Assembly: GCF_009728995.1 (NCBI RefSeq)
Contig: NZ_VTZW01000004.1
Span: 156,567-220,566 of the forward strand
DNA from: Streptomonospora sp. PA3
Lineage (GTDB): Bacteria > Actinomycetota > Actinomycetes > Streptosporangiales > Streptosporangiaceae
Direction: 5' to 3'
DNA: 64,000 bases
The position numbers and the translations under genes are program-made. Under the pieces are notes generated by a model that was not told the DNA's origin, made no database searches, and saw only the letters and a program-made list of their open reading frames with translations. Shown piece after piece: positions 31,202 through 40,429 of this stretch (position 1 is its first letter; each line of letters opens with the position of its first letter).

Positions 31202-32587
31202 TCAGGCCGGCCTCCCGGCCGCGTGCCGGTCGGGCCGGGACCGGCGCGCACGGGCGCTCAGCGCCCGGTCCACCAGGTCGGGCGCCGATCCCAGGTAGCC
31301 CGCCGGATCGAGCAGCGCGTCGATCTCGGTCCGGCTGCGGCGGTCCCCGAAGTGCTCGGCGAGGACGGTCCCCAGGTCGCGGCCGCTTCGGGCCGCCTCC
31401 GCGCAGGCATCGCGCACCTGCTCGTGGGCCTGGGACCGGCCCAGTTCGCCGGCGAGGTCGGTGGTGACCCGCTCGGCCATGGGAAAGCCGCCGGAGGCCG
31501 CCAGGTTGGCGCGCATGGCACCGGGCCGCACCTCCAGCCGCTCCAGGGAGGCGTGCAGCCAGGCCGCGGCCGATCCCGTCGCCTCCAGCAGCCGCGTCAG
31601 CGCCGGCCACTCGGCGTGCCAGGGGCCGGCCGCCCGCTGGTGCTGCTGCACCTGTGCGGCGTACAGCGTCGAGACCAGTCCGGGCGCCTGCTCCGCGCAC
31701 GCGAGTGCCGAGACCGCGGCGATCGGGTTGCGCTTGTGCGGCAGCGTGGAGGAGCCGCCCACACCCGATCCGCCGGCCTCCTCGACTTCGCCCACCTCGG
31801 TCTGGGCCAGCAGGACGATGTCCCCCGCGGCCTTGCCCGCGGCGCCGCAGACCCGGCCCAGGGCGGCGGCGATGTCGGCGACGCGGCCGCGCTCGGTGTG
31901 CCAGGGCACTTCCGGCTCGGCCAGGCCCACCTCCTCGGCGAAGGCCGCGGCGGCGGCGCGGCCGTCGGCGCCCAGCGACGCGAGCGTTCCCGCCGCCCCG
32001 CCCAGCTGTGCGGCGGCCCGCTCCGCAAGCACCTCGGCCAGTCGGCCGGCGGCGGTGTCCAGCCCTTCCAGCCAGCCCGCCGCCACCAGGCCGAAGGTGG
32101 TCGGCAGCGCCTGCTGCAGCAGGGTGCGCCCGGCCATCACCGTCTCGCGGTGCTCGGCGGCGAGCGCGGCCAGGGAATCGGCCGCCGCGTCGGCGTGCTC
32201 GGCGATGACCGCGCCCGCCCGGCGGCTGACGAGCATCGCCGCGGTGTCCATGATGTCCTGGCTGGTGGCGCCGTAGTGGATGTGGCGGGCCGCGTCGCCG
32301 CCGACCCGGCGGGTCAGCTCCGCCACGAGCGGCACGACCGGGTTGCCGGACCCGGACGCGGCCGCTCCCAGCGCGTCGGCGTCGAAGTTCTCCGGGACGC
32401 AGGCCGCGGTGATCGCCGCCGCGTGCTCGGGCGCGACCAGCCCGATCCGGGCGTGGGCGCGCGCGAGCGCCGCCTCCGCGTCCAGCAGCGCCCGCAGCCA
32501 CGCCCGGTCGCCGGTCTGCGCGCCGATCCCGCCCCGGCCGAAGATCCCGCCGTAGAGGCCGCCGGCGGCGCCGGTGTCGTCGATCAC
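31202..32587 (-). CDS. pcaB: 3-carboxy-cis,cis-muconate cycloisomerase
   Basis: A 461-residue member of the fumarase/aspartase superfamily that lactonises 3-carboxymuconate. The superfamily signature GSSTLPHKRNP is near residue 282, with earlier HYGATSQDIMDTA and the AGRTLLQQALPTTFG helix. The start is GTG at 32587, 59 bp after the pcaG stop. The chain carries a short extra C-terminal Arg-rich tail (RRSRPDRHAAGRPA) beyond the usual enzyme. It acts between protocatechuate dioxygenase and PcaC. Confidence 0.94.
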   Translation of the reverse strand: MIDDTGAAGGLYGGIFGRGGIGAQTGDRAWLRALLDAEAALARAHARIGLVAPEHAAAITAACVPENFDADALGAAASGSGNPVVPLVAELTRRVGGDAARHIHYGATSQDIMDTAAMLVSRRAGAVIAEHADAAADSLAALAAEHRETVMAGRTLLQQALPTTFGLVAAGWLEGLDTAAGRLAEVLAERAAAQLGGAAGTLASLGADGRAAAAAFAEEVGLAEPEVPWHTERGRVADIAAALGRVCGAAGKAAGDIVLLAQTEVGEVEEAGGSGVGGSSTLPHKRNPIAAVSALACAEQAPGLVSTLYAAQVQQHQRAAGPWHAEWPALTRLLEATGSAAAWLHASLERLEVRPGAMRANLAASGGFPMAERVTTDLAGELGRSQAHEQVRDACAEAARSGRDLGTVLAEHFGDRRSRTEIDALLDPAGYLGSAPDLVDRALSARARRSRPDRHAAGRPA

Positions 32588-32646
32588 GCCTCCCCGCCCT
32601 TTCTCATCTGCGCGTAGGCACTCTCCGCCGCACCCGACCCCGCGGG

Positions 32647-33213
32647 TCAGATGTCGAAGAAGACCGTCTCATCCTCGCCCTGGAGCCGGATGTCGAAGCG
32701 GTAGCCGTCCTCGGCGGGTCGGGCGACGAGCGTGGCGCGTTCGGGCTCGGGGATCGAGGACAGCACCGGGTCGGCGGCGTTGGCCTCGGTCTCCTCGGGG
32801 AAGTAGATGCGGGTGACCGTGCGGTCCAGCATCCCCCGGGCGAACACCGAGACGTCGATGTGCGGCGCCTGCATCGCGCCGCCCAGGCCGGGCACCGGAC
32901 CGGGCTTGAGGGTGCGGATGCGGAACTCCCCGGTCGCGTCGGTCTCGCAGCGGCCGAAGCCGCGGAAGCCGGGCCAGGCCTTGGCGCCCCGGGGGTCGTC
33001 GGGGTGGTCGAACCGGCCGTCGGGGTCGGCCTGCCAGGTCTCGATCAGCCCGTCGGGGACGGGCTCCCCGGCGCCGTCGTAGAGGGTGCCGCGGATCCAG
33101 AAGCCCCCTTCGGCCCCCTCGGCGAGCGCGAACGGGCCGTCGGGCCAGGGCAGCCCGATGTGCAGGTAGGGGCCGACCGTCTGGGAAGGTGTCGTCTCGC
33201 CGGCTGTGCTCAT
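32647..33213 (-). CDS. pcaG: Protocatechuate 3,4-dioxygenase alpha subunit
   Basis: A 188-residue intradiol dioxygenase alpha chain (TPSQTVGPYLHIGLPW at the start, GLIETWQADPDGRFDH in the middle, GAMQAPHIDVSVFARGM late). Like other alpha chains it lacks the full set of iron ligands and supports the catalytic beta chain. Its start overlaps the pcaH stop by one base (TGATG), coupling synthesis of the two subunits. Confidence 0.95.
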   Translation of the reverse strand: MSTAGETTPSQTVGPYLHIGLPWPDGPFALAEGAEGGFWIRGTLYDGAGEPVPDGLIETWQADPDGRFDHPDDPRGAKAWPGFRGFGRCETDATGEFRIRTLKPGPVPGLGGAMQAPHIDVSVFARGMLDRTVTRIYFPEETEANAADPVLSSIPEPERATLVARPAEDGYRFDIRLQGEDETVFFDI

Positions 33214-33956
33214 CAGTCGTCGTCCACTTCAGACTCGAAGACGGTGGACTCGCGCCCGCGCAGCACGATGTCCCACTCGAAGGCCAGCGCCCACTCCGGC
33301 GCGGTGTTGGCGTAGTCGAACCGCGCCACCAGGCGCTCCCGGGCCTTCTCGTCGGGGATGGAGTTCCACATCGGGTCCTGGAAGAACAGGGGGTCCCCGG
33401 GGAAGTACATCTGGGTGACGAGGCGCTGGGTGAACGCGCGGCCGAACAGGGAGAAGTGGATGTGGGCGGGGCGCCAGGCGTTGTCGTGGTTGCGCCAGGG
33501 GTAGGCGCCGGGCCGGATGGTGACGAAGCGGTAGCGGCCCTGGTCGTCGGTGAGGGTGCGGCCGACGCCGGTGAAGTTGGGGTCCAGCGGGCAGGGCCAG
33601 TTGTCGCCGGTGTGGCGGTAGCGCCCGCCGGCGTTGGCCTGCCAGATCTCGATCAGAGTGTTGGGGACCGGGCGGCCGTCGCCGTCGCGGACCTGGCCGT
33701 GGACGATGATGCGCTGGCCCTGCGGCTCGCCGTCGTGCTGGCGGGTGAGGTCGTTGTCGGTCTCGCCGATGCGGTCCTCGCCCAGCAGCGGCCCGGTGAC
33801 CTCCGTCAGCAGGTGCGGGAGCAGGTGCAGCGGCCGCTTGGGGTGGCGCAGCGCGGTGCTGCGGTATCCGGGGTAGTCCAGCGGCGGGTGCACCCCGTGG
33901 TCGCGCCGGTACCCGGCCGCGAGCGGGACCGCGCCGGTGTCCGGGTCGGTGCTCAT
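33213..33956 (-). CDS. pcaH: Protocatechuate 3,4-dioxygenase beta subunit
   Basis: A 247-residue catalytic subunit that cleaves protocatechuate between the two hydroxyls to 3-carboxymuconate. The non-haem Fe(III) ligand motifs are visible: Tyr in GGRYRHTGD, Tyr in RPGAYPWRN and the two histidines in WRPAHIHFSLF. The conserved N-terminus PLDYPGYRSTALRHPKRPL is present. It lies between pcaF and pcaG on the same strand and overlaps pcaG. Confidence 0.96.
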   Translation of the reverse strand: MSTDPDTGAVPLAAGYRRDHGVHPPLDYPGYRSTALRHPKRPLHLLPHLLTEVTGPLLGEDRIGETDNDLTRQHDGEPQGQRIIVHGQVRDGDGRPVPNTLIEIWQANAGGRYRHTGDNWPCPLDPNFTGVGRTLTDDQGRYRFVTIRPGAYPWRNHDNAWRPAHIHFSLFGRAFTQRLVTQMYFPGDPLFFQDPMWNSIPDEKARERLVARFDYANTAPEWALAFEWDIVLRGRESTVFESEVDDD

Positions 33957-34027
33957 GGCTTCTCTGCCTCCTTGCGTCTGGGCGGTCACATGCGGCTCGG
34001 GCCCGCTGCGGGCCCGGCTGCGCGCCG

Positions 34028-35203
34028 TCAGGCGTGCAGCACCACGGCGAGGCCCTGGCCCACGCCGATGCAGATCGCGGCGAGCCCCCAGCCGCCGCCG
34101 CGCCGGTGCAGCTCGTGGGCGAGCGAGCCCAGGATGCGCGCGCCCGATGCGCCGAGGGGGTGGCCGATGGCGATCGCGCCGCCGTTGGGGTTGACGATCT
34201 CGGGGTCCAGGGCGGGCCAGCGCCGCAGGCAGGCCAGCGACTGGGCGGCGAAGGCCTCGTTGAGCTCGACGACCGAGAGGTCCTCCCAGCCGATGCCGGC
34301 CCGGGCCAGCGCGGTCTCGGCGGCCTCCACCGGGCCGATGCCGAAGCGGTGCGGCTCCACGGCGGCGGCACCGCGGCTCACGATGCGCGCCAGCGGGGTG
34401 GCGCCGGTGGTGGCGGCGGCGTTCTCGTCGCCGATGAGCAGCGCCGCCGCGCCGTCGTTGAGCGGCGAGGAGTTCCCGGCGGTGACCGTGCCGTCCGGGC
34501 GGAACGCCGGCTTCAGACCCGCGAGCTTCTCCGGCGAGGTCTCGCGGATGCTCTCGTCGCGCGCGAGCTCCACGCCCGGCACCGGCACGATCTCGGCGTC
34601 GAAGACGCCCTTCTCCCAGGCCTGGGCCGCCTTGGTGTGGCTGCGCAGGGCGAAGGCGTCCTGCTCGGCGCGCTCGATGCCGTACAGCTCGGCGATCTGC
34701 TCGGTGCACTCGCCCAGCGAGACCGTCCACTCCTGCGGCATGGCGGGGTTGACCATGCGCCAGCCCAGCGTGGTGGAGTGCAGCGTCTCGTGCCCGGCGG
34801 GGAAGCCCTTGGCGGGTTTGGGCAGCACCCAGGGGGCGCGGCTCATCGACTCCACACCGCCGGCCAGCACCAGGGACGCATCACCCACCGCCACCGCGCG
34901 GTTGGCGGCGATGACCGCCTCCAGGCCCGATCCGCACAGCCGGTTCAGGGTGGCGCCGGGCACGGAGGTGGGCAGCCCGGCCAGCAGCGCGGCCATGCGG
35001 GCGACGTTGCGGTTGTCCTCGCCGGCGCCGTTGGCGTCGCCGAAGTAGACGTCGTCGATTCCGGCGGGGTCCAGCCCGGGGCTGCGTTCGACGAGGCCGC
35101 GCACGGCGTGGGCGGCCAGGTCGTCGGGGCGCACGCCGGCCAGCGCGCCGCCGTGCTTGCCGAAGGGGGTGCGCACCGCGTCCAGGACGAATACGTCGGT
35201 CAT
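34028..35203 (-). CDS. pcaF: Beta-ketoadipyl-CoA thiolase
   Basis: A 391-residue thiolase that splits 3-oxoadipyl-CoA into succinyl-CoA and acetyl-CoA, the last step of the pathway. Nucleophile C90 lies in TLNRLCGSGLEAV, the His in VVELNEAFAAQ and GHPLGASGARI, and the second Cys in AAICIGVGQG. The DDVYFGDANGAGEDNRNVAR stretch is typical of the PcaF/PaaJ subgroup as opposed to general acetyl-CoA acetyltransferases. Confidence 0.94.
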   Translation of the reverse strand: MTDVFVLDAVRTPFGKHGGALAGVRPDDLAAHAVRGLVERSPGLDPAGIDDVYFGDANGAGEDNRNVARMAALLAGLPTSVPGATLNRLCGSGLEAVIAANRAVAVGDASLVLAGGVESMSRAPWVLPKPAKGFPAGHETLHSTTLGWRMVNPAMPQEWTVSLGECTEQIAELYGIERAEQDAFALRSHTKAAQAWEKGVFDAEIVPVPGVELARDESIRETSPEKLAGLKPAFRPDGTVTAGNSSPLNDGAAALLIGDENAAATTGATPLARIVSRGAAAVEPHRFGIGPVEAAETALARAGIGWEDLSVVELNEAFAAQSLACLRRWPALDPEIVNPNGGAIAIGHPLGASGARILGSLAHELHRRGGGWGLAAICIGVGQGLAVVLHA

Positions 35204-35311
35204 TGCGGGCCTTTCAGTCGCTTGCGGGCGGGGCCGCCGCGCGATTCGGCGGTCGGGCCGGCCGGGGCTCGCCCGCCGGCCGCGGGGCCGCGTCCCATGT
35301 TCGCATCAGGT

Positions 35312-36070
35312 CTACCCGCGCCCGGTCAGCGAGCGCAGCACGGAGAGCTCCTCGGCGGTGGGCTCGGGGGTGGTGGCCAGTTCGGGGGAGACGGCGAGGT
35401 CCCAGCCGGTGGCGGCGCGGGCGTCCTCGACCGTGACGCCGGGGTGCAGCTGGACCAGGGTCAGCTCGCGCGTGGCCGGGTCGGGCTTGAGCACGCCCAG
35501 GTCGGTGATGACGCGGGTGGGGCCGAAGCCGCGCAGTCCCAGGCGCTCGCGGTCGCCGGGGCCGCCGCCGTGCCCGAGGGAGGTCACGAAGTCGACCCGC
35601 TCCACGAAGGCGCGGGTGTTCTGCCGGACGATGACGACGACCTCGCGGCAGGAGGCGGCGATCTCCGGGGCGCCGCCGGCGCCGGGCAGGCGCACCTTGG
35701 GGTCGGCGTAGTCGCCGATGACGGTGGTGTTGATGTTGGCGTAGCGGTCGATCTGGGCGGCGCCGAGGAAGCCGACGTCGATCCGGCCGGGCTGCAGCCA
35801 GTAGTTGAACACCTCGGGCACCGAGACCACGGTGTCGGCGGTCTCGGCGAGCACGCCGTCGCCGATGGACAGCGGCAGCGTGTCTGGCCGCGTGCCCAGG
35901 GTGCCCGACTCGTAGATCATCCACAGGCCCGGCGCGTGGGTGCGGCAGGCGAGGTTGGCGGCGGTGCTGGGCAGGCCGATGCCCACGAAGCAGGCCATCT
36001 CGGAGGTCAGCGCGTGCGCGGCGGCCACCGTCATCATCTCGTCGGAGGTGTAGCCCGTCGCTGTCGTCAT
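35312..36070 (-). CDS. pcaJ: 3-oxoadipate CoA-transferase subunit B
   Basis: A 252-residue beta subunit of a heterodimeric family I CoA-transferase that moves CoA from succinyl-CoA to 3-oxoadipate. The active-site Glu region is WMIYESGTLG, and the N-terminal FVGIGLPSTAANLA and the QIDRYANINTTVIGDY stretch are well conserved. It starts 1 bp after the pcaI stop (coupled). A family of related steroid/aromatic transferases exists, but the pca context makes the assignment firm. Confidence 0.9.
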   Translation of the reverse strand: MTTATGYTSDEMMTVAAAHALTSEMACFVGIGLPSTAANLACRTHAPGLWMIYESGTLGTRPDTLPLSIGDGVLAETADTVVSVPEVFNYWLQPGRIDVGFLGAAQIDRYANINTTVIGDYADPKVRLPGAGGAPEIAASCREVVVIVRQNTRAFVERVDFVTSLGHGGGPGDRERLGLRGFGPTRVITDLGVLKPDPATRELTLVQLHPGVTVEDARAATGWDLAVSPELATTPEPTAEELSVLRSLTGRG

Positions 36071-36071
36071 G

Positions 36072-36896
36072 TCATCCTGCCTTTCCGGGCAGCGGCGCCT
36101 GGGCGCCCACCTCGTTCTCCAGCCACTCGGCGAACCTCTCGCGGTCGCGGCTGACGGCGTCCCAGTCCTGGTAGGCGCTGTTGTCCCGGGCGTAGTAGCC
36201 GTGGGCGTAGGAGGGGCGGGAGCCGCCGGGCACCTCGGCCACGGCGCTGACCACGCGGGCGGGAAGGATCACCTGGCCGGCGACCGGTTTCAGCTCGTCG
36301 ACGACCTCCTCGACGGTGACCAGCGAGCGCTGGGCGGCGAGCACGGCCTCCTTCTGGATGCCGGTGATGCCCCAGAGCTGGACGTTGCCGGCGCGGTCGG
36401 CCCGCTGGGCGTGCACGATCGTGACGTCGGGGTTGAGGGCGGGGACGGCGGCGAGGTGCTCGCCGGTGAAGGGGCATTCGACGGTCTTGATGGTCTCCGT
36501 CTGGCCGACGAGGTCGGTGCCGGCGTAGCCGCGCAGCACCGCGAAGGGGAGGCCGGAGGCGCCGGCGACGTAGCGGTTGGCCATGCCGGCGTGGCTGTGC
36601 TCCTCGATCTCCAAGGGGCGGGGCCAGCCGTGCTGGATGGCGTCGCGGAAGCGGTGGAGGGAGCCGACGCCGGGATTGCCGCCCCAGGAGAACACCAGGC
36701 GCGCTGCGCAGCCCGCGCCGATCAGCTGGTCGTAGACGATGTCGGGGGTCATCCGGACCAAGGTCAGGTCACGCCGGCCCTGCCGGATGATCTCGTGGCC
36801 GGCCGCCACGGGGATCAGGTGGGTGAAACCCTCCAGCGCGACCGTGTCTCCGTCGCCGACGAGTTCGCGTACACCCTCGTCCAGCGGCACGATCAT
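36072..36896 (-). CDS. pcaI: 3-oxoadipate CoA-transferase subunit A
   Basis: A 274-residue alpha subunit partnering PcaJ. Features: DTVALEGFTHLIPVAAGHEI at the N-terminus, FSWGGNPGVGSLHRF (the CoA-binding glycine loop) and a distinctive PSYAHGYYARDN near the C-terminus. It is the first structural gene of the pca operon. I preferred ATG 36896 over the in-frame TTG at 36908; neither has a strong ribosome binding site. Two PcaR-box-like sequences lie 17-50 bp upstream. Confidence 0.88.
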   Translation of the reverse strand: MIVPLDEGVRELVGDGDTVALEGFTHLIPVAAGHEIIRQGRRDLTLVRMTPDIVYDQLIGAGCAARLVFSWGGNPGVGSLHRFRDAIQHGWPRPLEIEEHSHAGMANRYVAGASGLPFAVLRGYAGTDLVGQTETIKTVECPFTGEHLAAVPALNPDVTIVHAQRADRAGNVQLWGITGIQKEAVLAAQRSLVTVEEVVDELKPVAGQVILPARVVSAVAEVPGGSRPSYAHGYYARDNSAYQDWDAVSRDRERFAEWLENEVGAQAPLPGKAG

Positions 36897-36912
36897 AAGC
36901 GGGTCCAAATCT

Positions 36913-36978
36913 GTTCGTATGCCGAATGCTTGTTCTTAATACGCACATAATTGCCCACAGTCATCCCACGGGTCAAGG
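36913..36978 (-). promoter_or_regulatory. pcaI control region: PcaR-box-like repeats and promoter
   Basis: GTTCGTATGCCGAAT (36913-36927) and GTTCTTAATACGCAC (36932-36946) resemble the IclR-type PcaR box known from Pseudomonas. On the minus strand TTGACC (36976-36971) is followed at 18 bp by the A+T-rich AATTAT, a plausible promoter whose start would overlap the boxes. Confidence 0.5.
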
Positions 36979-37022
36979 GCGGTGGCGGGAAGGCCCGGGC
37001 GGCCCGGCGGCGGCGCGGAGCG

Positions 37023-37838
37023 CTACGCGTGGCCGGCGGCGCGCTGGGAGATCTCCAGGTCGGCCTCGATGCGGGCGGCCGCGGCCAGCAGCGGCGGCAG
37101 CAGGTCGCGCCGGATGTCCTCCACCGAGGAGCGGCTGGCGTGGGCCGAGACGTTGACCGCGGCGACCACCCGGCCGTCGCGGTCGCGGATGGGCGCGGCC
37201 ACCGAGCGCAGCCCCTCCTCCAGCTCCTGGTCGACCAGGGCCCAGCCCTGGTTGCGCACCCGGTCGATCTCGGCGCGCAGCCGCCCGGGCGTCGTCACCG
37301 TGAAGGCCGTCAGCCGGGTGAGCTCGGTGTTCTCCAGGTAGGCGTCGATCTCCGCGGCCGAGCGGCCCGCCAGCAGCACCCGCCCCATCGACGTCGCGTA
37401 GGCGGGGAAACGGGTGCCGACGTTGATCGCGACGTTCATGATGCGCGATGTGGACACCCGTGCGATGTAGACGACGTCGCCGCCGTCGAGCACCGAGACC
37501 GAGGAGGACTCGTGCAGCTCGGCGGCCAGCCGCTCCAGGTGCGGCTGGGCGACCTCGGGCAGCCCGGCCGAGGACAGGTAGGCATAGCCCAGCTCCAGCA
37601 CCCGCGGCGTCAGCGAGAACAGCCGGCCGTCGGTGCGTACGTAGCCCATGTCGGCCAGCGTGAGCAGGAAGCGCCGTGCCGCGGCCCGGGTCAGCCCGGT
37701 CACCCGGGCCACCTCGCTGAGCGTCATCGTGGGGCTCTGCGCGGTGAAGGCGCGGATCACGGCCAGACCGCGCTCCAGCGACTGCACGTAGTGCTCGCCC
37801 TTGGGCGGGGTGCCGGGCTCGGTGAGGTCCGTGCTCAT
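37023..37838 (-). CDS. pcaR: IclR-family regulator of the pca genes
   Basis: A 271-residue regulator of the PcaR/PcaU/CatR branch of the IclR family. The N-terminal winged helix (MTLSEVARVTGLTRAAARRF) binds DNA. The C-terminal domain binds the effector, presumably protocatechuate or beta-ketoadipate (GTRFPAYATSMGRVLLA, VVAAVNVSAHASRSS). It lies upstream of and in line with pcaI and divergent from the MetE-like/ABC operon, with box-like sequences on both sides, so it may act in both directions and on itself. Confidence 0.9.
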   Translation of the reverse strand: MSTDLTEPGTPPKGEHYVQSLERGLAVIRAFTAQSPTMTLSEVARVTGLTRAAARRFLLTLADMGYVRTDGRLFSLTPRVLELGYAYLSSAGLPEVAQPHLERLAAELHESSSVSVLDGGDVVYIARVSTSRIMNVAINVGTRFPAYATSMGRVLLAGRSAAEIDAYLENTELTRLTAFTVTTPGRLRAEIDRVRNQGWALVDQELEEGLRSVAAPIRDRDGRVVAAVNVSAHASRSSVEDIRRDLLPPLLAAAARIEADLEISQRAAGHA

Positions 37839-38279
37839 GTCTCTCCTTCGGTTGCTGCGGCGCGTCGGATCCGGGGCCTGCGGGTGACCCGCGTCATGCG
37901 CCTAGAGCGATGTTCTCATACCGAACAAGCAACTCCGCAGGTAAAGCCGTACACCGTGGGTATCGGTATCCGGAATCTGGGGCTTGACGTGGGTGATCGC
38001 CCTCACTTATGTTCGCTCGAAGAACGCTTGTTCGTATTTCGTACATGGGGCCGCTGCGATACGGTGCCCAGGCACTGGCGCGCGGTTCGCCTCTCCGGGG
38101 CGAGCGGCTCCCGCGTTCCACAGAAGGCCGCGCACAGCCGGGCGGTGCCCGGCGCAGTGCACCGACGATCCCCGTTTCCGACGCGCCGAACCGGGCGCCG
38201 GCGGGGGGCCCGAGCGCCGAGCGCCGGACACCGTCCGCGCCGGCTCGCATCCGAGGACCGAAGGGAAACCGGCGAGACC
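37839..38279. promoter_or_regulatory. Divergent control region between pcaR and the MetE-like operon
   Basis: Non-coding. PcaR-box-like sequences occur at 37912-37926 (GTTCTCATACCGAAC), 38011-38025 (GTTCGCTCGAAGAAC) and 38030-38044 (GTTCGTATTTCGTAC). TTGACG at 37984-37989 with an 18-bp spacer to TATGTT (38008-38013) is a plausible rightward promoter whose -10 box overlaps the second repeat. The 5' leader to the MetE-like gene is then about 260 nt, with nothing else that I recognise. Confidence 0.5.
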
Positions 38280-39410
38280 ATGACCGAAGCCGTCACCAGC
38301 CGCGACGAACCCCCCTTCCGTGCCGACCACGTGGGCAGCCTGCTGCGGCCGCGGCACCTGCTCGACGCCCGCACCCGCCACGCCGAGGGCGCCCTGAGCC
38401 AGGCGGAGCTGCGCCGCCTGGAGGACGAGGCCGTCCGCGACGTCGTGCGCATGCAGGAGGAGGTCGGCCTCTCCACCGCCACCGACGGCGAGTTCCGCCG
38501 CTCCTCCTGGCACATGGACTTCATCTACCAGCTGGGCGGGATCACCAAGGCCGCCGGCGACATCACGGTCACCTTCCACAACGAGCAGGGCGACATCGAG
38601 TTCACCCCCGCCGCCCTGCAGATCAAGGACAAGGTCCGGCTGGAACACACGATCTTCGCCGACGACTTCGCCTTCCTGCGGGACACCGCCACCACCGCCA
38701 CCCCCAAGCTGACCATGCCCTCGCCCAGCATGGTCCACTACCGGGGCGGGCAGGCGGCCGTCGACCGCGAGGTCTACCCCGACATCGAGGAGTTCTGGAG
38801 CGACCTCTCGGCCGCCTACGCCGAGCAGATCCGCCGCATGGGCGAACTGGGCTGCACCTACCTCCAGCTCGACGACACCAGCCTCGCCTACCTCAACGAT
38901 CCCCGCCAGCGCGCCATGATCGACGAGCGCGGGGACAACGGCGACAGCATCCACCGGCGCTACATCGCCCAGATCAACGCCGCCCTGGCCGGCCGCCCCG
39001 AAGGCATGCGGATCACCACCCACATGTGCCGCGGCAACTTCCGCTCCTCCTGGGTGGCCGAGGGCGGCTACGACTACATCGCCGAGGAGCTGTTCGGCTC
39101 CCTCGGCGTGGACGGCTACTTCCTGGAGTTCGACGACGCCCGCTCCGGCGGGTTCGCGCCCCTGCGCTTCGTCCCGCAGGGCAAGTACGTCGCCCTCGGC
39201 CTGGTGACCACCAAGCGGGGGCAACTGGAGAGCAAGGACGAACTCAAGCGCCGCATTGAGGAGGCGAGCCGCTACATCCCGCTCGAGCAGCTCTGCCTCG
39301 CACCGCAGTGCGGATTCTCCAGCACCTTCGAAGGCAACGATCTGACCTACGACGAGCAGGTCGCCAAGCTGCGGCTGATCGTCGAGACCGCCGCCGAAGT
39401 CTGGGGATGA
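38280..39410 (+). CDS. Cobalamin-independent methionine synthase-like methyltransferase
   Basis: A 376-residue single-domain protein like the C-terminal catalytic half of MetE (YxjG/YxjH type). It begins FRADHVGSLLRPRHLLDAR. The zinc-site-like motifs are THMCRGNF and PQCGFSST, with LQLDDTSLAYL in between. It lacks the N-terminal half of true MetE. First gene of an operon with an ABC importer and an aldehyde dehydrogenase, under PcaR-like boxes, so a role in removing methyl groups from an imported methoxy- or methylthio-compound is more likely than methionine synthesis. That is inference. Confidence 0.8.
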   Translation: MTEAVTSRDEPPFRADHVGSLLRPRHLLDARTRHAEGALSQAELRRLEDEAVRDVVRMQEEVGLSTATDGEFRRSSWHMDFIYQLGGITKAAGDITVTFHNEQGDIEFTPAALQIKDKVRLEHTIFADDFAFLRDTATTATPKLTMPSPSMVHYRGGQAAVDREVYPDIEEFWSDLSAAYAEQIRRMGELGCTYLQLDDTSLAYLNDPRQRAMIDERGDNGDSIHRRYIAQINAALAGRPEGMRITTHMCRGNFRSSWVAEGGYDYIAEELFGSLGVDGYFLEFDDARSGGFAPLRFVPQGKYVALGLVTTKRGQLESKDELKRRIEEASRYIPLEQLCLAPQCGFSSTFEGNDLTYDEQVAKLRLIVETAAEVWG

Positions 39411-39469
39411 CCCCACCCGCGCCCGTTCGCGGGCGCATGCCCGACAATTCACCCACCAGGAGATCCAAC

Positions 39470-40429
39470 ATGCGCCGGATGATCCTCCCCGTGGCCGCTG
39501 TGGTCACCCTGCTCGCAAGTACGGCCTGCGGCGGTGGCCAGGAAGGCGGCGGCGGCGACAGCGGCGGCACGCAGTCCATCACCGTCGGAGCGATCCCCAT
39601 CGTCGACGTCGCGCCCCTGCACCTGGGGCTGGACCAGGGCATCTTCGAAAAGCACGGCATCGACCTGGAGATCAAGAACACCACGGGCGGTGCCCAGGCC
39701 GTGCCCAGCGTCGTCTCCGGCGAGTTCGACTTCGCCTTCGGCAACATCACCTCGATCATGGTCGGCCGCGACAACGACCTGCCGCTGACGATCGTGGCCA
39801 ACGGCGTGACCAGCACCGGAGAGCAGGGCAACGACTTCGGAGCCGTCGTGGTGCCCGAAGGCAGCGACATCACCGACGCCAAGGGGCTCGAAGACAGCAC
39901 GATCGCCGTCAACAACCTCAAGAACATCGGCGACACCACCGTGCGCAACTCCGTGCGCAAGGCCGGCGGCGACTCCGACACCATCGAGTTCGTCGAGCTT
40001 CCCTTCCCGGAGATGCCCGCGGCCCTGGAGCGGGGCGACGTCGACGCCGCCTGGCTGGTCGAGCCGTTCCTGACCTCCGCGCTCAACAACGGCGCCACCG
40101 AGGTGGCCTCCAACTTCGTCGACGCCCACAAGAACCTCTCGGTGGCCTACTACTTCACCACCGAGCAGGTGGTCGCCCAGGACCCCGAGCTGGTGGACAA
40201 CTTCACCGCCGCCATCGAGGAGTCCATGACCTACGCCGACGAGCACCCCGACGAGGTCCGGCGCATCCTCGGCGAGTACACCGAGATCGAGCCCGAGGTC
40301 ATCGAGCAGATCCGCCTTCCCCGCTGGCCCAACGGCTACAACCAGGAGTCCGCGCAGGCCGTGGGCGAACTGCTCGTCCACGACGGCGTGGTCGAGGACC
40401 AGCCCGACATGGACAAGCTGTTCAAATGA
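39470..40429 (+). CDS. Substrate-binding lipoprotein, SsuA/NMT1-type
   Basis: A 319-residue solute-binding protein. The signal sequence is MRRMILPVAAVVTLLASTAC with a lipobox cysteine at residue 20, then a Gly/Gln linker. The mature part has the NMT1/SsuA pattern: VGAIPIVDVAPLHLGLDQGI, FEKHGIDLEI, GEFDFAFGNITSIM and DVDAAWLVEPF. Such proteins bind sulfonates, nitrate, pyrimidine or phthalate-like acids. With the pca genes alongside, an aromatic acid or aldehyde is the likely ligand. CAGGAGA precedes the ATG; the stop overlaps the next gene (ATGA). Confidence 0.9.
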   Translation: MRRMILPVAAVVTLLASTACGGGQEGGGGDSGGTQSITVGAIPIVDVAPLHLGLDQGIFEKHGIDLEIKNTTGGAQAVPSVVSGEFDFAFGNITSIMVGRDNDLPLTIVANGVTSTGEQGNDFGAVVVPEGSDITDAKGLEDSTIAVNNLKNIGDTTVRNSVRKAGGDSDTIEFVELPFPEMPAALERGDVDAAWLVEPFLTSALNNGATEVASNFVDAHKNLSVAYYFTTEQVVAQDPELVDNFTAAIEESMTYADEHPDEVRRILGEYTEIEPEVIEQIRLPRWPNGYNQESAQAVGELLVHDGVVEDQPDMDKLFK

